Shown here one piece after another: positions 23,218 through 35,032 of a stretch of DNA of 64,000 bases. Both the position numbers and the translations under genes were made by a program. The notes beneath the pieces were generated by a model. The model searched no databases. It was not told the DNA's origin and worked only from the letters and a program-made list of their open reading frames with translations. The stretch comes from Gossypium raimondii. Taxonomy: Eukaryota > Streptophyta > Magnoliopsida > Malvales > Malvaceae. The stretch is from positions 39,341,733-39,405,732 of the forward strand of contig NC_068571.1 of the NCBI RefSeq assembly GCF_025698545.1, given 5' to 3'. Within the stretch, counting starts at the first letter, position 1; every line of letters begins with the position of its first letter.

Positions 23218-23385
23218 AAATCTTTTCTTAGAAATGCTTGTAAAAGGGGAAGCGACTAGTCTTGGAAGGCTGGGTATTAAATGAATAAAATCTTTTCTTA
23301 GAAATGCTTGTAAAAGTTGTTTGTTTATTTCTTAGGATTTGTAAGGAACATCTTGGGCTTAGCCTATTAAATGAATAAAAAAATG
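23218..23385 (+). repeat. Tandem duplication of the LINE 3' tail
   Basis: A 29-bp block beginning AAATCTTTTCTTAGAAATG occurs at 23218-23246 and again at 23288-23316, and TATTAAATGAATAAAA follows each copy (near 23275 and 23364). The 3' end of the LINE seems to have been duplicated in tandem. Confidence 0.7.
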
Positions 23386-23390
23386 TCAAA

Positions 23391-24413
23391 GAGTTTTCTA
23401 TTCGCTTTCAGGATAATGATATCTTTCTCAATTCGCAATGTTTAAGAATTGAAAATGTATAAAAATAATAATGAAATATTTAAAGGTTTAACCCAAGCCT
23501 AAAGTCGCTTTATGATTACTTTATCGCTCTACTTTAATTATTAAATATTTTTTAAATATAATTTTTTCTTTTATTTATATCTTCAGTGTGACAAAATCTA
23601 GTTCACCTTAAAAGATCTATACTTTTAACTATTCCTCATGAGGGTCCCACTTCTCGGACACATTCCTTGTCTTAACATTCCTATGAGTTCATGTGAATCT
23701 CACCACTAATTGTCACTCTTGATCTCAACTGTTATGTCTTATTCGAAGTGATTGGAAGTATGTTCAATCGCCATACTACCTAGACCTATGATGGTAGACC
23801 ACTTGTTCCTAATATATTAATGGAGACATAACATGTGACATCTCGAGATTGTAGCTAAGGATATAAAAACCTTTTGCTTTAACCTAAAAGGAGAGAATCT
23901 TTTCTTCTTTTTCTTCTTTCCTTCCTCCTCCAACAAGGTAACTCTCTGCTTTACATACAACGAGGTGAATCGTCCAACTCCACTTTCAATTTCACCGTAG
24001 CAAATTTAAACATGAACAATAAATAAAAGTCATCTCATTTGCTAAAAATGCTTAATTTAGGATTTCAACAATATATTTTAATAGTTGTCAAGTCTCAATT
24101 TAATGGTAAAAACCTCATGGTAATCCTTTCTAGTTTTTATCCTAATTCTAATGTATGATAGGCTAAGATTGAAAAATTGGAAAAGAAAAAGTAAATTCCT
24201 TTAATATTTTCAAATTAGAATATGCATATATATATATATATATCGTTTTAAGTAGATATTGACAAGTTTGTTTATGTGCTTATCATATTACTTGTTATTT
24301 TTTGTCATATGATATTTTACAAGTTTACTGTTATGATTAAATTTAAAGAATAATTTATATGTTAATAACATGTCTTGATTCATAACATATTTTTGCAGTA
24401 AAAGTGTTGGGAA
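23391..24413. other. AT-rich intergenic DNA, no gene seen
   Basis: No coding region. A TATA-like GGATATAAAAACC at about 23859 followed by a pyrimidine-rich leader and AACAAGGTAACTC (23935-23947) has the look of a decayed promoter or LTR. A short (AT)n tract lies at 24226-24243. Confidence 0.35.
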
Positions 24414-24580
24414 GTCTTTATATTTAAGGGTGGATTGCATTTCGGCTCTTCTACTGAAAAATGAGTAAATTAGTCTTTATACATTTCGAAACGTGCAAAT
24501 TAACCCCTCTGTTAAATTTTACCAATCACAAGATGACGTGAAACATTAATTTAAATGGTTAATTACTAATTTCTTCCAAA
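24414..24580 (-). repeat. Dispersed repeat, copy A (inverted relative to 37640-37820)
   Basis: The stretch with CTACTGAAAAATGAGTAAAT, CATTTCGAAACGTGCAAATT and ATTAATTTAAATGGTTAATT matches, in reverse complement, the block at 37640-37820. A third sequence at about 25090-25140 shares only the tail. The family is not recognised. Confidence 0.65.
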
Positions 24581-25565
24581 ATATCTTTTTATTTTATTTT
24601 ATTTCTTAACAATAATTTTAAAAACTAAACAAAAATCTTAAAAATAAATATAAACTATTAAAATTATTAAAATTATGTTAAAAATTCAAAAATTTAGCGC
24701 TCAATGTTTACAAAATTTTTCATTTTAGTTCTAGTTGTAAAAATTCAATAAATTTGACCCTCAACATTTATAAAATCTATCAATTTAGTCCTAACTCTAA
24801 AATTTTGAAAAATATCTTTTAAAAACTATTTTAATCCTCTATAACCCAACGACTAACCCATGTGACATATTAAAATAAGAAAAATAGTACACTCTTTCAA
24901 GTCACTTACAAAAGGAACTCCAAAATTTGGGATAAAACATAAAATATTTAGGGTAAACTACACCAATTGTCCCTAAATTTTGTTTAAAATTACATTTCGT
25001 TCATCTAACTTTCAAAAGTTACATAATATTCACTAACGTTATCACATTGTTACATTTTGGTCACTTGTTTGTTAACTACCATTAAGAGGATGATGTGACA
25101 CGTTAATTTAAATGATCAATTACTAATTTAGCTTTTGAACTACAACTAAAATTTTATTTTGATACATTTAAAAAATTAATCATATTCTAATTTTTAAAAT
25201 CTTAAAAATTACAGTAAAAATATTTTTAAAAATTAATTTTTTAAACAATGTGCTATCGATTTTTTATATTATCTTTTGTTATCTTTTTTCTTAATAAATC
25301 AAAGTCAAATTTCCATTAAAACAAAAGCAAATCCAGATTTATTAAAGTCAAACATTAAATTTAAAGAAGGTCTTTTCTAGTGAATCATGATGTTTTTATT
25401 TTATTATTTTTGGAAAATTGAGCTCTTTTTCAAGAGTGAATTTTTGAAAAATGTCATTTTTTAAAGGAAGCGTTTTCAGTAGATTTGCAACTGGAAGCGT
25501 TTTCAATGTATTGATAGAAAAAAGGCTTCTAACTGTAAGCACTTTATGCTCCTAACATCTTTTTT
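24581..25565. other. AT-rich intergenic DNA, no gene seen
   Basis: No coding region. It contains a partial relative of the dispersed repeat (about 24950-25140). The rest is low-complexity AT-rich DNA. Confidence 0.4.
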
Positions 25566-25607
25566 TTTGGTGCCACCCCTTGTGAACATAAAACTTACAA
25601 AAGAAGT

Positions 25608-25659
25608 CTTTATATAGGCCCCAAGTCGCATTTCTCTTTTTTTTTAAGCGATGTGGGAT
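25608..25659 (-). promoter_or_regulatory. snRNA-type USE plus TATA box, left arm
   Basis: On the minus strand ATCCCACATCG (25659-25649) equals the plant snRNA upstream sequence element RTCCCACATCG. It is followed after about 32 nt by TATATAAAG (25616-25608). This spacing is like that of Pol II snRNA promoters. It points out of the element; no snRNA sequence follows. Confidence 0.55.
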
Positions 25660-26710
25660 ATGGGTCTATATAGACTCGTAATCTATTTGCAGTTTGTTCC
25701 TAGACAATGTAAGATTGTTTACTCTTTTAACTAACAACATAAGATTAAATGCTACACTTAATTTTTAAAATTTAAAAATAAACTTAGTACAACATTAAAT
25801 TCTAACAAAGTAAAACATTATAAACTCTTATACAAATATTATCGTTGTAAAAAAGTCCAATAAAAAAGAAAGACAAACTTACACATATAGTAACACATAA
25901 GATTTTATATATAGATATTAAAGTGTCGAAATTAATAGAGATAATATAGTGACACATATTTTAGTTTTATTTTTACATATGTTAAATATAGATATTATTT
26001 TTACATTTCTCTATATTTCTAAAAGTAAAAAGTACATTAGTCAATAAATAATTCGGTGACAAAGAATTTGTATTATTATTTAGTCTTCTATTAACACATA
26101 ATTTTAGATTCAAACATGAAACAACTCTACCTCTTTTCCTATAAAACATAAAAGAAAAGAATAATATAAATTTAGTGTCGAGTTGAGACTAAATCAATCA
26201 AGAAAATTACTTAAATAATTTTACATATTTACAAAAAATTATTTTATTATGAGAATATTTTTCTTTTTTCTTATTTGTAAAAAAAAGATAAACAATTTTC
26301 AAGTGTAAATAATATTTTTAAATATAATTAATACATGATTATAAAGCATAAAATAACACAAATACTGATGCGAATGTATAAAATTTTCATGATTAAAAAT
26401 GAAAGAAAATAAAAATTAAAATAAATAACATGAATTATTTACCCGAATTACCCCAAAAATAATTTAAAGATAAATAATTAGTTGTCTAATGATCAACCTC
26501 CTCAAATTATAATCTAAACAATCTCAAGCAAATGATAACATTTAAAGATAACAAAATATATTTTGTTAGACTTTAATATTGTACAAAGTTTTGTATTTAA
26601 TTTTTAAGAATTAAGTGTAGGCTTTAATTTTATGTTCTCGGTTAAAAAAAAAGCAATTTCACATTGTCAAGGAACACATTGCAAGTGAATTATGAGTCTA
26701 TATAGACCCA

Positions 26711-26766
26711 TATCCCCCACATCGCTTAAGAAAATAAGAGAAATGAGACTTGAAGTCTATATAAAG
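26711..26766 (+). promoter_or_regulatory. snRNA-type USE plus TATA box, right arm
   Basis: The mirror copy of the left-arm motif reads TATCCCCCACATCG (26711-26724), with one extra C in the element, and TATATAAAG (26758-26766). It points outward to the right. Confidence 0.5.
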
Positions 26767-26808
26767 ACCTACTTTGTAAGTTTTATTTTCACAAGAGGTG
26801 GCACCAAA

Positions 26809-28234
26809 TAATTCATTTGCAAACATACTTATAACCTCAATAATTCATTTCATATAGAATCAAAATACTTCAGGTAAAACCAAAATAGATAGAGTTTCAA
26901 GAGTTTGTATTTTAGTCCCTAACACTTTGGAACACATTTAGTCTACCTATGTACACGCCATTTTAACTCAAAATATAATACCTATTCTTAGAGCTCTTGG
27001 GGATATGATGAGATGAGAGATCTCCTAGCCTGACTCTATCTCTTCGAGTCCAACAGTACCTACGCGTTAAAATAAACGCATTAAGTCGATGAAGGCTTTG
27101 TAAGCACTACAAGAATAAATAGGTAAATGAATCATAACATAATTTTTTTAAAAAACTTATTGAATTAATACATATTTACACACATACAAGTTTCTTCAAT
27201 TATACCTTACTTTAATAAAATTTAACTTACCTTTTGTAAGTTATCAAACTTACCTCAACACATTGATGATTCACTTTTATTCACAACTCATATTCTTAGC
27301 TTAGAGTAGACTTTATAGAACACACCGGATATACCGAAAAAATACAAATGTGCATTATTATGCACTATTGAACAGAGAGCACTAAAGTGCTATACAAAGA
27401 GCACGAATGTGCTAAACGGAGAGTACTAAGGTGCTAATAATAGGAAAGCGCGCTAAGGTCCCTTAGTGGCATGCCACTAATATCCGAGAAGTTCTAATTT
27501 TGTCTACTTGAGCGTAAAAGTTAAATTTCATACATTTAAATATTTTACATAAGTATTTCGGAAAAGATTTCACATTTCTCCATCATCTACAATTTAGTCC
27601 CCATTTCACAAATCACAAATATCACACCATTTTCACATATATATTTTTACCAAAACATCATTACTTAGTGCTCAAACAAATATACCATTTCATATTCTCC
27701 ACCTATAATTTTCTTTACAAATTTCATAATTTCATAATCGAGTCCCCTTTTAATTATCTATTTACAAATATAAATATATGTTCTACATTTCTATTCTAAG
27801 TAATTCCATATTACAATATAAGCATTTAAATAAAATAATTTAAAAAAATCTTGTAGCACTTACAATAAAAGGTTGAGATTATGATGTATTTTCTTTTCCT
27901 TCACTATTTGGTCTTCTCCTTTTCTTTTCCTTCAATTTTATCCTTTCCTTCTTTTCTTTGTCTTCAATTTCATACAAAACATGTATCATTTATAAGTTAA
28001 AACTCAAATCATATAATTTTTCTATGCTAGTTAATAAAAATAAACATGTATGACATGATAATTCATCATCTCTTACCTTAGCTCTTTGAAAACTCAAAAA
28101 CTAACTCATGTTTTTCTTTCTTTTAATCCATCCATGGAAGTTTTCTCATGAGATTAAGATGTTCACTAGCCTTCTCTTTAGTTTTTACTAAAGAAATCTC
28201 AAAGAAAAAGGAAGGTTTGAAGCTTGAATAGTTC
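26809..28234 (-). repeat. Probable old gypsy LTR, left part of a split copy
   Basis: No genes. The text has features of a plant gypsy LTR, such as short GCAC...GTGC palindromes at 27350-27440, and seems to continue at 36742-37325 on the other side of the CRM-like element. On the minus strand the right end starts TGTAACATTCGCATTTT at 37325, a typical LTR start. The left limit is not visible. Confidence 0.45.
27350..27442. repeat. Short tandem palindromic repeats, GCAC-n4-GTGC
   Basis: Four consecutive units of about 22 bp contain TGCATTATTATGCA, AGCACTAAAGTGCT, AGCACGAATGTGCT and AGTACTAAGGTGCT. Each is a small palindrome, two of them perfect at the ends. Confidence 0.7.
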
Positions 28235-29937
28235 TGATAAGGCCATGCCTCAAGTCCTACCTAGCTCGAACAAGGAACATTTAGAGCTGCCTCAAGGTCC
28301 TATCACCCGATCACGAGCCAAGCGATTCAAGAAGGCTGTTTCGGCCTTAGTAGACAAAGTTTGGGGCGAGATTTTGGTTGGGCACATTGAAGAAGCTTGG
28401 ACCAACTCGATGAGCACTCCGTGCACTCTAATACGAGCTGAATTAACTTCCATTCCAGCTCAATGAGCTCGAATAAGCTCAATTTCAGCTCAAATACTTA
28501 CAATTCAGCTCAATATCAACTAGACATTAATATAGTAGCTGAAATATTTATTTGACTCAACTAAATTAGTTTATTACAGCTTATTAATATGTTTTATGTA
28601 TGTTTTTAATATGTCAAGTTTTATTACATGATTTAATTTTGAATTAAATCATAGAATTTAATGAACTGATTTTAGTGTCATTGTTGACCGAATTAATGTG
28701 TCAAGGTTTTATTCTTAATTTTGTTCAACTAAATATCACATTAATATTAGTTCATCCTATTTATGTAGGTTGGCCGAAAGTTGGGGTTCATTTAGCAAGG
28801 TTAGCCGAATGTGGAGATTCATTTAGCAAGGTGCATGCATGATAGGTACATTGCACTTGGCGATACATGCATCAAATTGGTGAGCTAAATCTAACATTCC
28901 TAGGTGACTATTCGGCCAAGAGAGCTAATGTTTCCAACTCCAAAGCTTCCCATTAATCCATTCACATTTGCTGGATGCATCTTGGCTATTCGGCTCCATG
29001 TGTTCACACTCCATGACTCTTCAATGTTTAGTTTTCACATTTGAATTGGCTGCTCATTACCCTCTTAATTGCTGGTCACTTTTCAGCCAAAAGTTGCAAC
29101 ATAAATTAGCTAATTTATTCCCATTGGCCGAACCTAGCAATCCATGCATCATCCAAGTTCTTCCAAGTCCATTGTTCCATCTAGAAGGTGACTATTGGAG
29201 CTCCATGTTCAGCCGAATCTAGCTAGTTCAATTAAGTGATTCATTTGCTTAATTTTTAAGGAATGTAAGTGACCATTCGGCTAGCTTAGGTGTTGATTAT
29301 AAATAGCTGAAATTTTAATTTGTAAAGGACTTTTGACATTTTAATTAACGAATTGCTACCGAATTTGTGAGGCATTTTCTCTTAAATTTCGTTCGAGACC
29401 CGTAAGACTTATCTAGCTACTAGTGGCGTCTTTCCGAGTCTTTTATTGAACCTACCACTCCCTAAACCCGAGTGTGGCGTTCACCCGTAATACCTTTGGT
29501 TCATACTTTCCTAAGTATCGGGTCAAGGTCCCTATCAACCATTTCAACTCATTTAGGTCCTATAAGTTTTGGGTCAACACTCTTCTTTAGTGTTGGTTCA
29601 CTCTTGACCTTTTTGAACCATTTCCATTTCGTACCAAATTCCATTTCCATTTCGTACCAAATTACATTACCATTTCGTACCAAACCCAAACCCAAACCAA
29701 TTCCCAATTCCAATTCATACCCAAACCAAATCCATTTCTTAATTAATCCTAAACCGAACTCGACCATCCCTAATCATACCATTCTTACTTTAAACCAAAT
29801 CCACATCCCTCTTTAATCGAACCTACTTGAAATCTTTGAATTCAATTATATTTTCTCTTCTTCTTTTATATTATACTTCTTCGTTTACGATCGGGAACTA
29901 AACGACTCAGAATCATCATTAAACCGAGGTCATATCA
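28235..29937 (+). repeat. 5' LTR of the CRM-like element
   Basis: It starts TGATAAGGCC and ends GGTCATATCA. Positions 28235-28466 hold a copy of the last codons of pol, detached from the rest: an open frame that ends in SIPAQ. Other open stretches inside the LTR (28968-29222, 29472-29816) are also present in the 3' LTR and show no protein family. Confidence 0.92.
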
Positions 29938-29939
29938 TT

Positions 29940-29951
29940 TGGTATTAGAGC
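29940..29951 (+). other. Primer-binding site, tRNA-Met type
   Basis: TGGTATTAGAGC starts two bases after the LTR and differs by one base from TGGTATCAGAGC, complementary to the 3' end of initiator tRNA-Met. It would prime minus-strand DNA synthesis. Confidence 0.85.
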
Positions 29952-32169
29952 TGGTTAAAACGAGAAGTACGAGCACTCGAAGACATTTCGAAATAGGTAC
30001 GTAAAAAAAAGTTCGAAAAAAAATTTCAAAATTTAAAAAAAATACGAAATTAAAAAAAAGGAAAAAAAGTGAATTGAAATTAAAAAAAATTCGTGAATTA
30101 AAAAAAAGGGGTGTTGTGATTCAAGTGTTGAAATTGAGAAAGTGTTTCGAGTTTGTAAGTCTGATACTTCTTTCTACTCATCTTCTATTCTTCTACGCCA
30201 CACTTAGGCTAAAACCTTTCTTGTTTCTTTTAGCCTACCCGTAACCTATCATCAAGTCCTTGTGAACCAATTTGAAGCCGATCCTCTAGACTAAGATATT
30301 GTCACATCGAGTCTCCTACAAAATCACGAGAGGAAACTGAGTGGAAAAAGGCACGAGAGTTACATCAAGTTAAAAGCCAAAAACGAGTGCAAACACGAGT
30401 GTGAGTGACACCATCTTTTCTTTTTGAGAGATTCGTGAAGTTTTTGTTGTGAGGTTTTAATTTCATGTCTTAAAGTCCTGAACAAAATATGGCGGAAGGA
30501 GGTGGAAGACAACCAATCCGAAACGTTGCACCTAGAGGAGGTGGAGTGCCAGATTTGGCTCAACAAGCCATGATGCGAGAATTTTGACGCATGCTTCGTG
30601 AAGAGATGGAATCATTCAACGAGCGTTTGGAACGAGTTGAAGAGAGGACTCAACGGGAACGTACACCCCAAGGGCCACAAAGAGAGCGAGGCCAAATGGA
30701 AATCAATCAAGATGACCTCTATGATCCGAGTGGAGCCGAAAGTGATCAAGGGTCAAACCTAAGTGAAGGACGAAGAGGTCCAAGGAACCGAGGCAATCGG
30801 GATCAAAGACGTGTGGATGACGATTTGAAGAACATTAAACTTTCCATTCCATCCTTTCAAGGAAAATCTGATCCGGAAGGCTACTTAGAGTGGGAAAAAA
30901 AGATTGAATTGGTCTTTGATAGTCACAATTATTCCGAAATCAAGAAGGTGAAGTTGGCGGCCATAGAGTTCTCCAATTACGCCATGATTTGGTGGGATTA
31001 ACTTACTACGAGCCGAAGAAGGAATGGGGAACGGCCAATATCCACTTGGGCCGAGATGAAGGCCGTGATGCGACGTCGTTTTATTCCCTCCTACTACCAT
31101 CGGGAACTCTATCAAAAACTTCAAAATCTCACTCAAGGTTCAAGGAGTGTTGAGGATTATTTCAAAGAGATGGAGATTGCGATGATCCGTGCTGATGTCC
31201 AAGAAGATCGTGAAGCAACGATGGTGCGTTTCCTTGCTGGTCTCAATCGAGACATTGCCAACGTTGTGGAATTGTAACATTACATAGAGATCGTGGAAAT
31301 GGTACATATGGCCATTAAGGTGGAGAAGCAACTTAAACAAAAGAGTACCACTCGAAGTTATCCTACCCCAAGCACAACTAGATGGGGGCAAAATTCGAGT
31401 AAAACTAATCCACTAAGTCGTGCCAAAAAGCCAATGGTGCCTGCCAAAGCAAACAAACCTATGGGCGACACGAGCAAAGGTAAGGTAACCGATTCATTTG
31501 CTAATCGTTCAAGGGATATTAAGTGTTTTAAGTGCCTTGGACGAGGCCATATCGCAAGTCAATGTCCCAACCGTAACATAATGGTGGTTCGTGCAAATGG
31601 AGAAATAGAATCGGAGGAAGAAGAACTTGAAGATGAGCTTGAAAATGTTTCTGATAATGAAGAAGAGGTGGAACACGCCCTTGATGGAGAACTCCTAGTA
31701 GTTAAAAGGAGCCTAAGTATTCAAAGCATCGAAGATGAACAACAACGAGAGAACATCTTCCATACTCGTTGTCAAGTACAAGGAAAGCTTTGTAGTGTTA
31801 TCATCGATGGAGGAAGTTGTATGAACGTGGCAAGCACTCTCATGGTGGAAAAGTTAAATCTACCGACCACCAAGCATCCAAATCCGTACAAACTTCAATG
31901 GCTCAATGATGGGGGAGAGTTAAAGGTAACGAAGCAAGTTTTCGTTTCATTTTCCATTGGGAAGTATTCCGACGAAGTGCTTTGCGATGTTGTTCCAATG
32001 TACGCGGGTCATTTGCTACTTGGTCGTCCATGGCAATTCGATCGTCGAGTCATACACAATGGTTACTCAAATCGATATTCTTTCAAGCATATGGGAAGAA
32101 ATGTAACCGTAGCCCCATTGACGCCAAAGCAAGTTTATGAGGATCAACTTAAGTTGAAAAATTCCGTAG

Positions 32170-32290
32170 AAATGAGAGAAAAAGAAAAGAAAAATGAAAA
32201 AAAGAAAGAAAACTTGAAAAAAGAGAGTGAAAAGAAACTGAGAAAAGAAAAAGATGAAAAAGAAAAATTAAGTCAAAAATTGAATGTATT
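32170..32290 (+). other. Lys/Glu-rich linker in the polyprotein
   Basis: About 40 codons between protease and reverse transcriptase consist mostly of Lys and Glu (from EMREKEKKNEKKKENLKK onward). The DNA is an A/G-rich run. It may be an expanded simple repeat or a flexible charged linker. Confidence 0.75.
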
Positions 32291-35019
32291 TGCAAAAGAA
32301 AGTGATGTTCAAAAGGCGTTTTTGGCAAGACAACCGATCCTTGTACTTATGTATAAGGAAAACTTGTTTAATACTAACGACTTATCTGGAGATCCCCCTT
32401 CTTCTGTTTTGAATCTCTTGCAGGATTTCAAAGACGTTTTTCCGGATGAAGTGCCAAGTGGGTTGCCACCACTTCGTGGGATTGAGCACCAAATCGATTT
32501 TGTGCTCGGAGCCGTTATTCCGAACCGGCCAGTATACCAAACCAATCCCGAAGAAACCAAAGAGCTTCAACGTCAAGTCAACTAACTCATGGAAAAGGGC
32601 TATATTCGAGAGAGCCTTAGCCCATGCGCCGTACCGGTTTTGTTGGTGCCAAAGAAGGATGGAACGTGGCACATGTGTGTCGATTGCCGCGCTGTAAATA
32701 AAATCACCGTTAAGTATAGGCATCCTATACCGCGTTTAGATGACATGCTCGATGAGTTAAGTTGTGCTAAATTGTTCTCGAAAATTGATCTCAAAAGTGG
32801 ATACCATCAGATTCGAATGCGCGAAGGTGATGAGTGGAAAACCGATTTTGAAACGAAACATGGTTTGTATGAATGGTTGGTCATGCCATTCGGCTTAACC
32901 AGCACCCCTAGTACTTTTATGAGACTTATGAACTATATTTTACGAAATTTTATTGGTAAGTTTTGCGTTGTGTATTTCGATGATATTCTCATATATAGTA
33001 AGTCGTTAGATGAGCATATAATGCATTTGCGATCTGTTTTGGAAGTACTTAGGAAGGAGACTTTGTATGCTAATCTCAAGAAGTGTACATTTTGTTCTAA
33101 CAAAGTGATTTTCTTAGGTTTTGTAGTAAGCTCGGAGGGCCTTGGAGTCGATAGCGAAAAGATTAAGGCGATTTAGGAATGGCCGAGACCGATGAGTGTA
33201 AGCCAAGTGCGAAGCTTCCATGGTCTAGCAAGCTTCTATAGGCGTTTTGTACCCAACTTTAGCACGTTGGCCGCACCATTGACAAGCACCATCAAGAAGA
33301 ATTCGACTTTTCATTGGGGCGAAGAGCAAGAAAATTCTTTTAATATTATTAAAGATTGTCTTACTAAAGCTCCGTTGTTAGCATTGCCTGATTTTTCTAA
33401 GACATTTGAAATTGAGTGTGATGCCTCAGGTGTTGGAATAGGTGCCGTGTTAACTCAAGATGGGAGGCCGATCGCTTACTTTAGTGAAAAGTTGAATGGT
33501 GCCGTGCTAAACTACCCCGTATATGACAATGAGATGTATGCACTCATTCGTGCTCTCGAAACTTGGCAGCATTATTTGTGGCCGAAGGAGTTCGTGATCC
33601 ATTCGGATCATGAAGCGTTGAAGTACATTAAAGGTCAACACAAATTAAACAAACGCCATGCTAAGTGGGTAGAGTATTTGGAATCATTTCCCTATGTCAT
33701 AAAATATAAAAAGGGCAAGGAAAATATCGTAGCTGATGCTCTTTCAAGAAGGTATACCCTTTTGTCGTATTTGGACTCTAAATTGCTTGGTTTTACATTA
33801 TTAAAAGATTTATATCCTACTGACGATGATTTTGGAGAAATATTTGTTGCGTGTGAAAATGTTGCTATTGATAAGTTTTATAGGTGCGACGGTTTCCTTT
33901 TTAGAGAGGGAAAATTATGTGTGCCGCGGAGTTCCGTACGAGACTTATTAGTACTTGAGGCGCATAGCGGAGGCCTCATGGGCCATTTCGGCATTGGAAA
34001 AACCTTAGCAACTCTTCAAGAGTATTTCTATTGGCCAAAAATGAAAAGGGATGTTGAGCAGATTTGTGCGCGATGTGTGTCGTGCAAGAAGGCCAAATCC
34101 AAGGTTAAACCACATGGACTGTATACGCCGCTCCCTATACTCGACGCACCTTGGGAAGACATTTCCATGGACTTTGTCCTTGGATTGCCTAGGACTAAAA
34201 CGGGGAAGGACTCGATCTTTGTCGTTGTTGATCGTTTTTCAAAAATGTCTCACTTTATTTCTTGTACAAAAACTGATGATGCCGTTCACATTGCTAATCT
34301 TTTCTTTAAGGAAATTGTTTGTTTGCATGGCATCCCAAAGACGATTGTTTCTGATCGAGACGCAAAATTTTTGAGTCACTTTTGGAGGTCGTTGTGGGGA
34401 AAGCTCAGAACTAAGTTGTTGTTTTCAACCACTTGCCACCCCCAAACGGATGGCCAAACGGAAGTGGTCAACCGAGTGCTATCAACTCTATTGCGGGCCA
34501 TTATACAGAAAAATATCAAGTCATGGGAAGAGTGTTTACCGCATATTGAATTTATGCATAATCGATCCGTTCATTCGGCAACCAAACACTCTCCTTTTGA
34601 AATCGTTTATGGGTTTAATCCGTTAACTCCTTTAGATTTAGTATCTTTACCTAACGATCAATTTATTCATGCAGATGCTAAAAAAAAGGCCGAGTATGTG
34701 AAGGAGTTACATCGGAAAGTTCGAGCCAACATTGACGCAAGAACCGAAACTTATGCTAGGAAAGTGAACAAGGGTCGTAAAAGAATTATCTTCGAACCTG
34801 GTGATTGGGTTTGGGTTCACATGAGAAAGGAACGTTTTCCAGCCCAATGTAGATCAAAGCTACTACCGCGTGGTGACGGACCTTTCCAAGTCTTGGAACA
34901 AATTAACGAAAATTCTTATCGGCTTGATCTACCAGGTGAGTATAATATAAGTGCAAGTTTTAATGTGTCTGACTTATCCCATTTTGATGCAGATTCTGAT
35001 TTGAGGGCAAATTGCTTTG

Positions 35020-35032
35020 AAGAGGGGGAGGA
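35020..35032 (+). other. Polypurine tract inside the coding sequence
   Basis: GAAGAGGGGGAGGA stands immediately before the 3' LTR (TGATACGACC at 35033). It should prime plus-strand synthesis, and it also encodes the acidic EEGED stretch of the polyprotein. Confidence 0.85.

Larger units (their letters stand above)
17287..23390 (+). mobile_element. Decayed L1-type LINE, split by an insertion
   Basis: In order on the plus strand are an ORF1 with a DUF4283-like region and CCHC knuckle, an ORF2 with endonuclease, reverse transcriptase and zinc-finger region, and an RNase H domain interrupted at 22209-23013 by a MITE-like insertion. The end is AT-rich with a short A-run near 23380. This is the usual order of plant L1-type LINEs. 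Many stops and frame changes break all frames. The limits at both ends are approximate and I found no target duplication. Confidence 0.85.
25566..26808. mobile_element. Element with about 160-bp inverted repeats and outward promoters
   Basis: The left arm (25566-25735) starts TTTGGTGCCACCCCTTGTGA; the right arm (26653-26808) ends CACAAGAGGTGGCACCAAA. The arms match in reverse complement over their full length with scattered differences. Between them lies about 900 bp of AT-rich DNA without coding potential. Long inverted repeats suggest a Mutator-like or foldback element, but I found no convincing target duplication, so the class is open. Confidence 0.65.

Noticed and set aside
25560..25620. 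Possible snRNA gene after the USE/TATA motif
   Set aside because: The sequence downstream of the TATA box has no U1, U2, U4, U5 or U6 start, and the same promoter occurs in the mirror arm of the element.
27350..27442. CRISPR-like array
   Set aside because: Units are only about 22 bp with no unique spacers, and the sequence is plant nuclear DNA.
28968..29816. Two open frames in the 5' LTR, repeated at 35767-36615
   Set aside because: Identical or nearly so in both LTRs because the LTRs are copies; no domain, low complexity, no coding bias seen.
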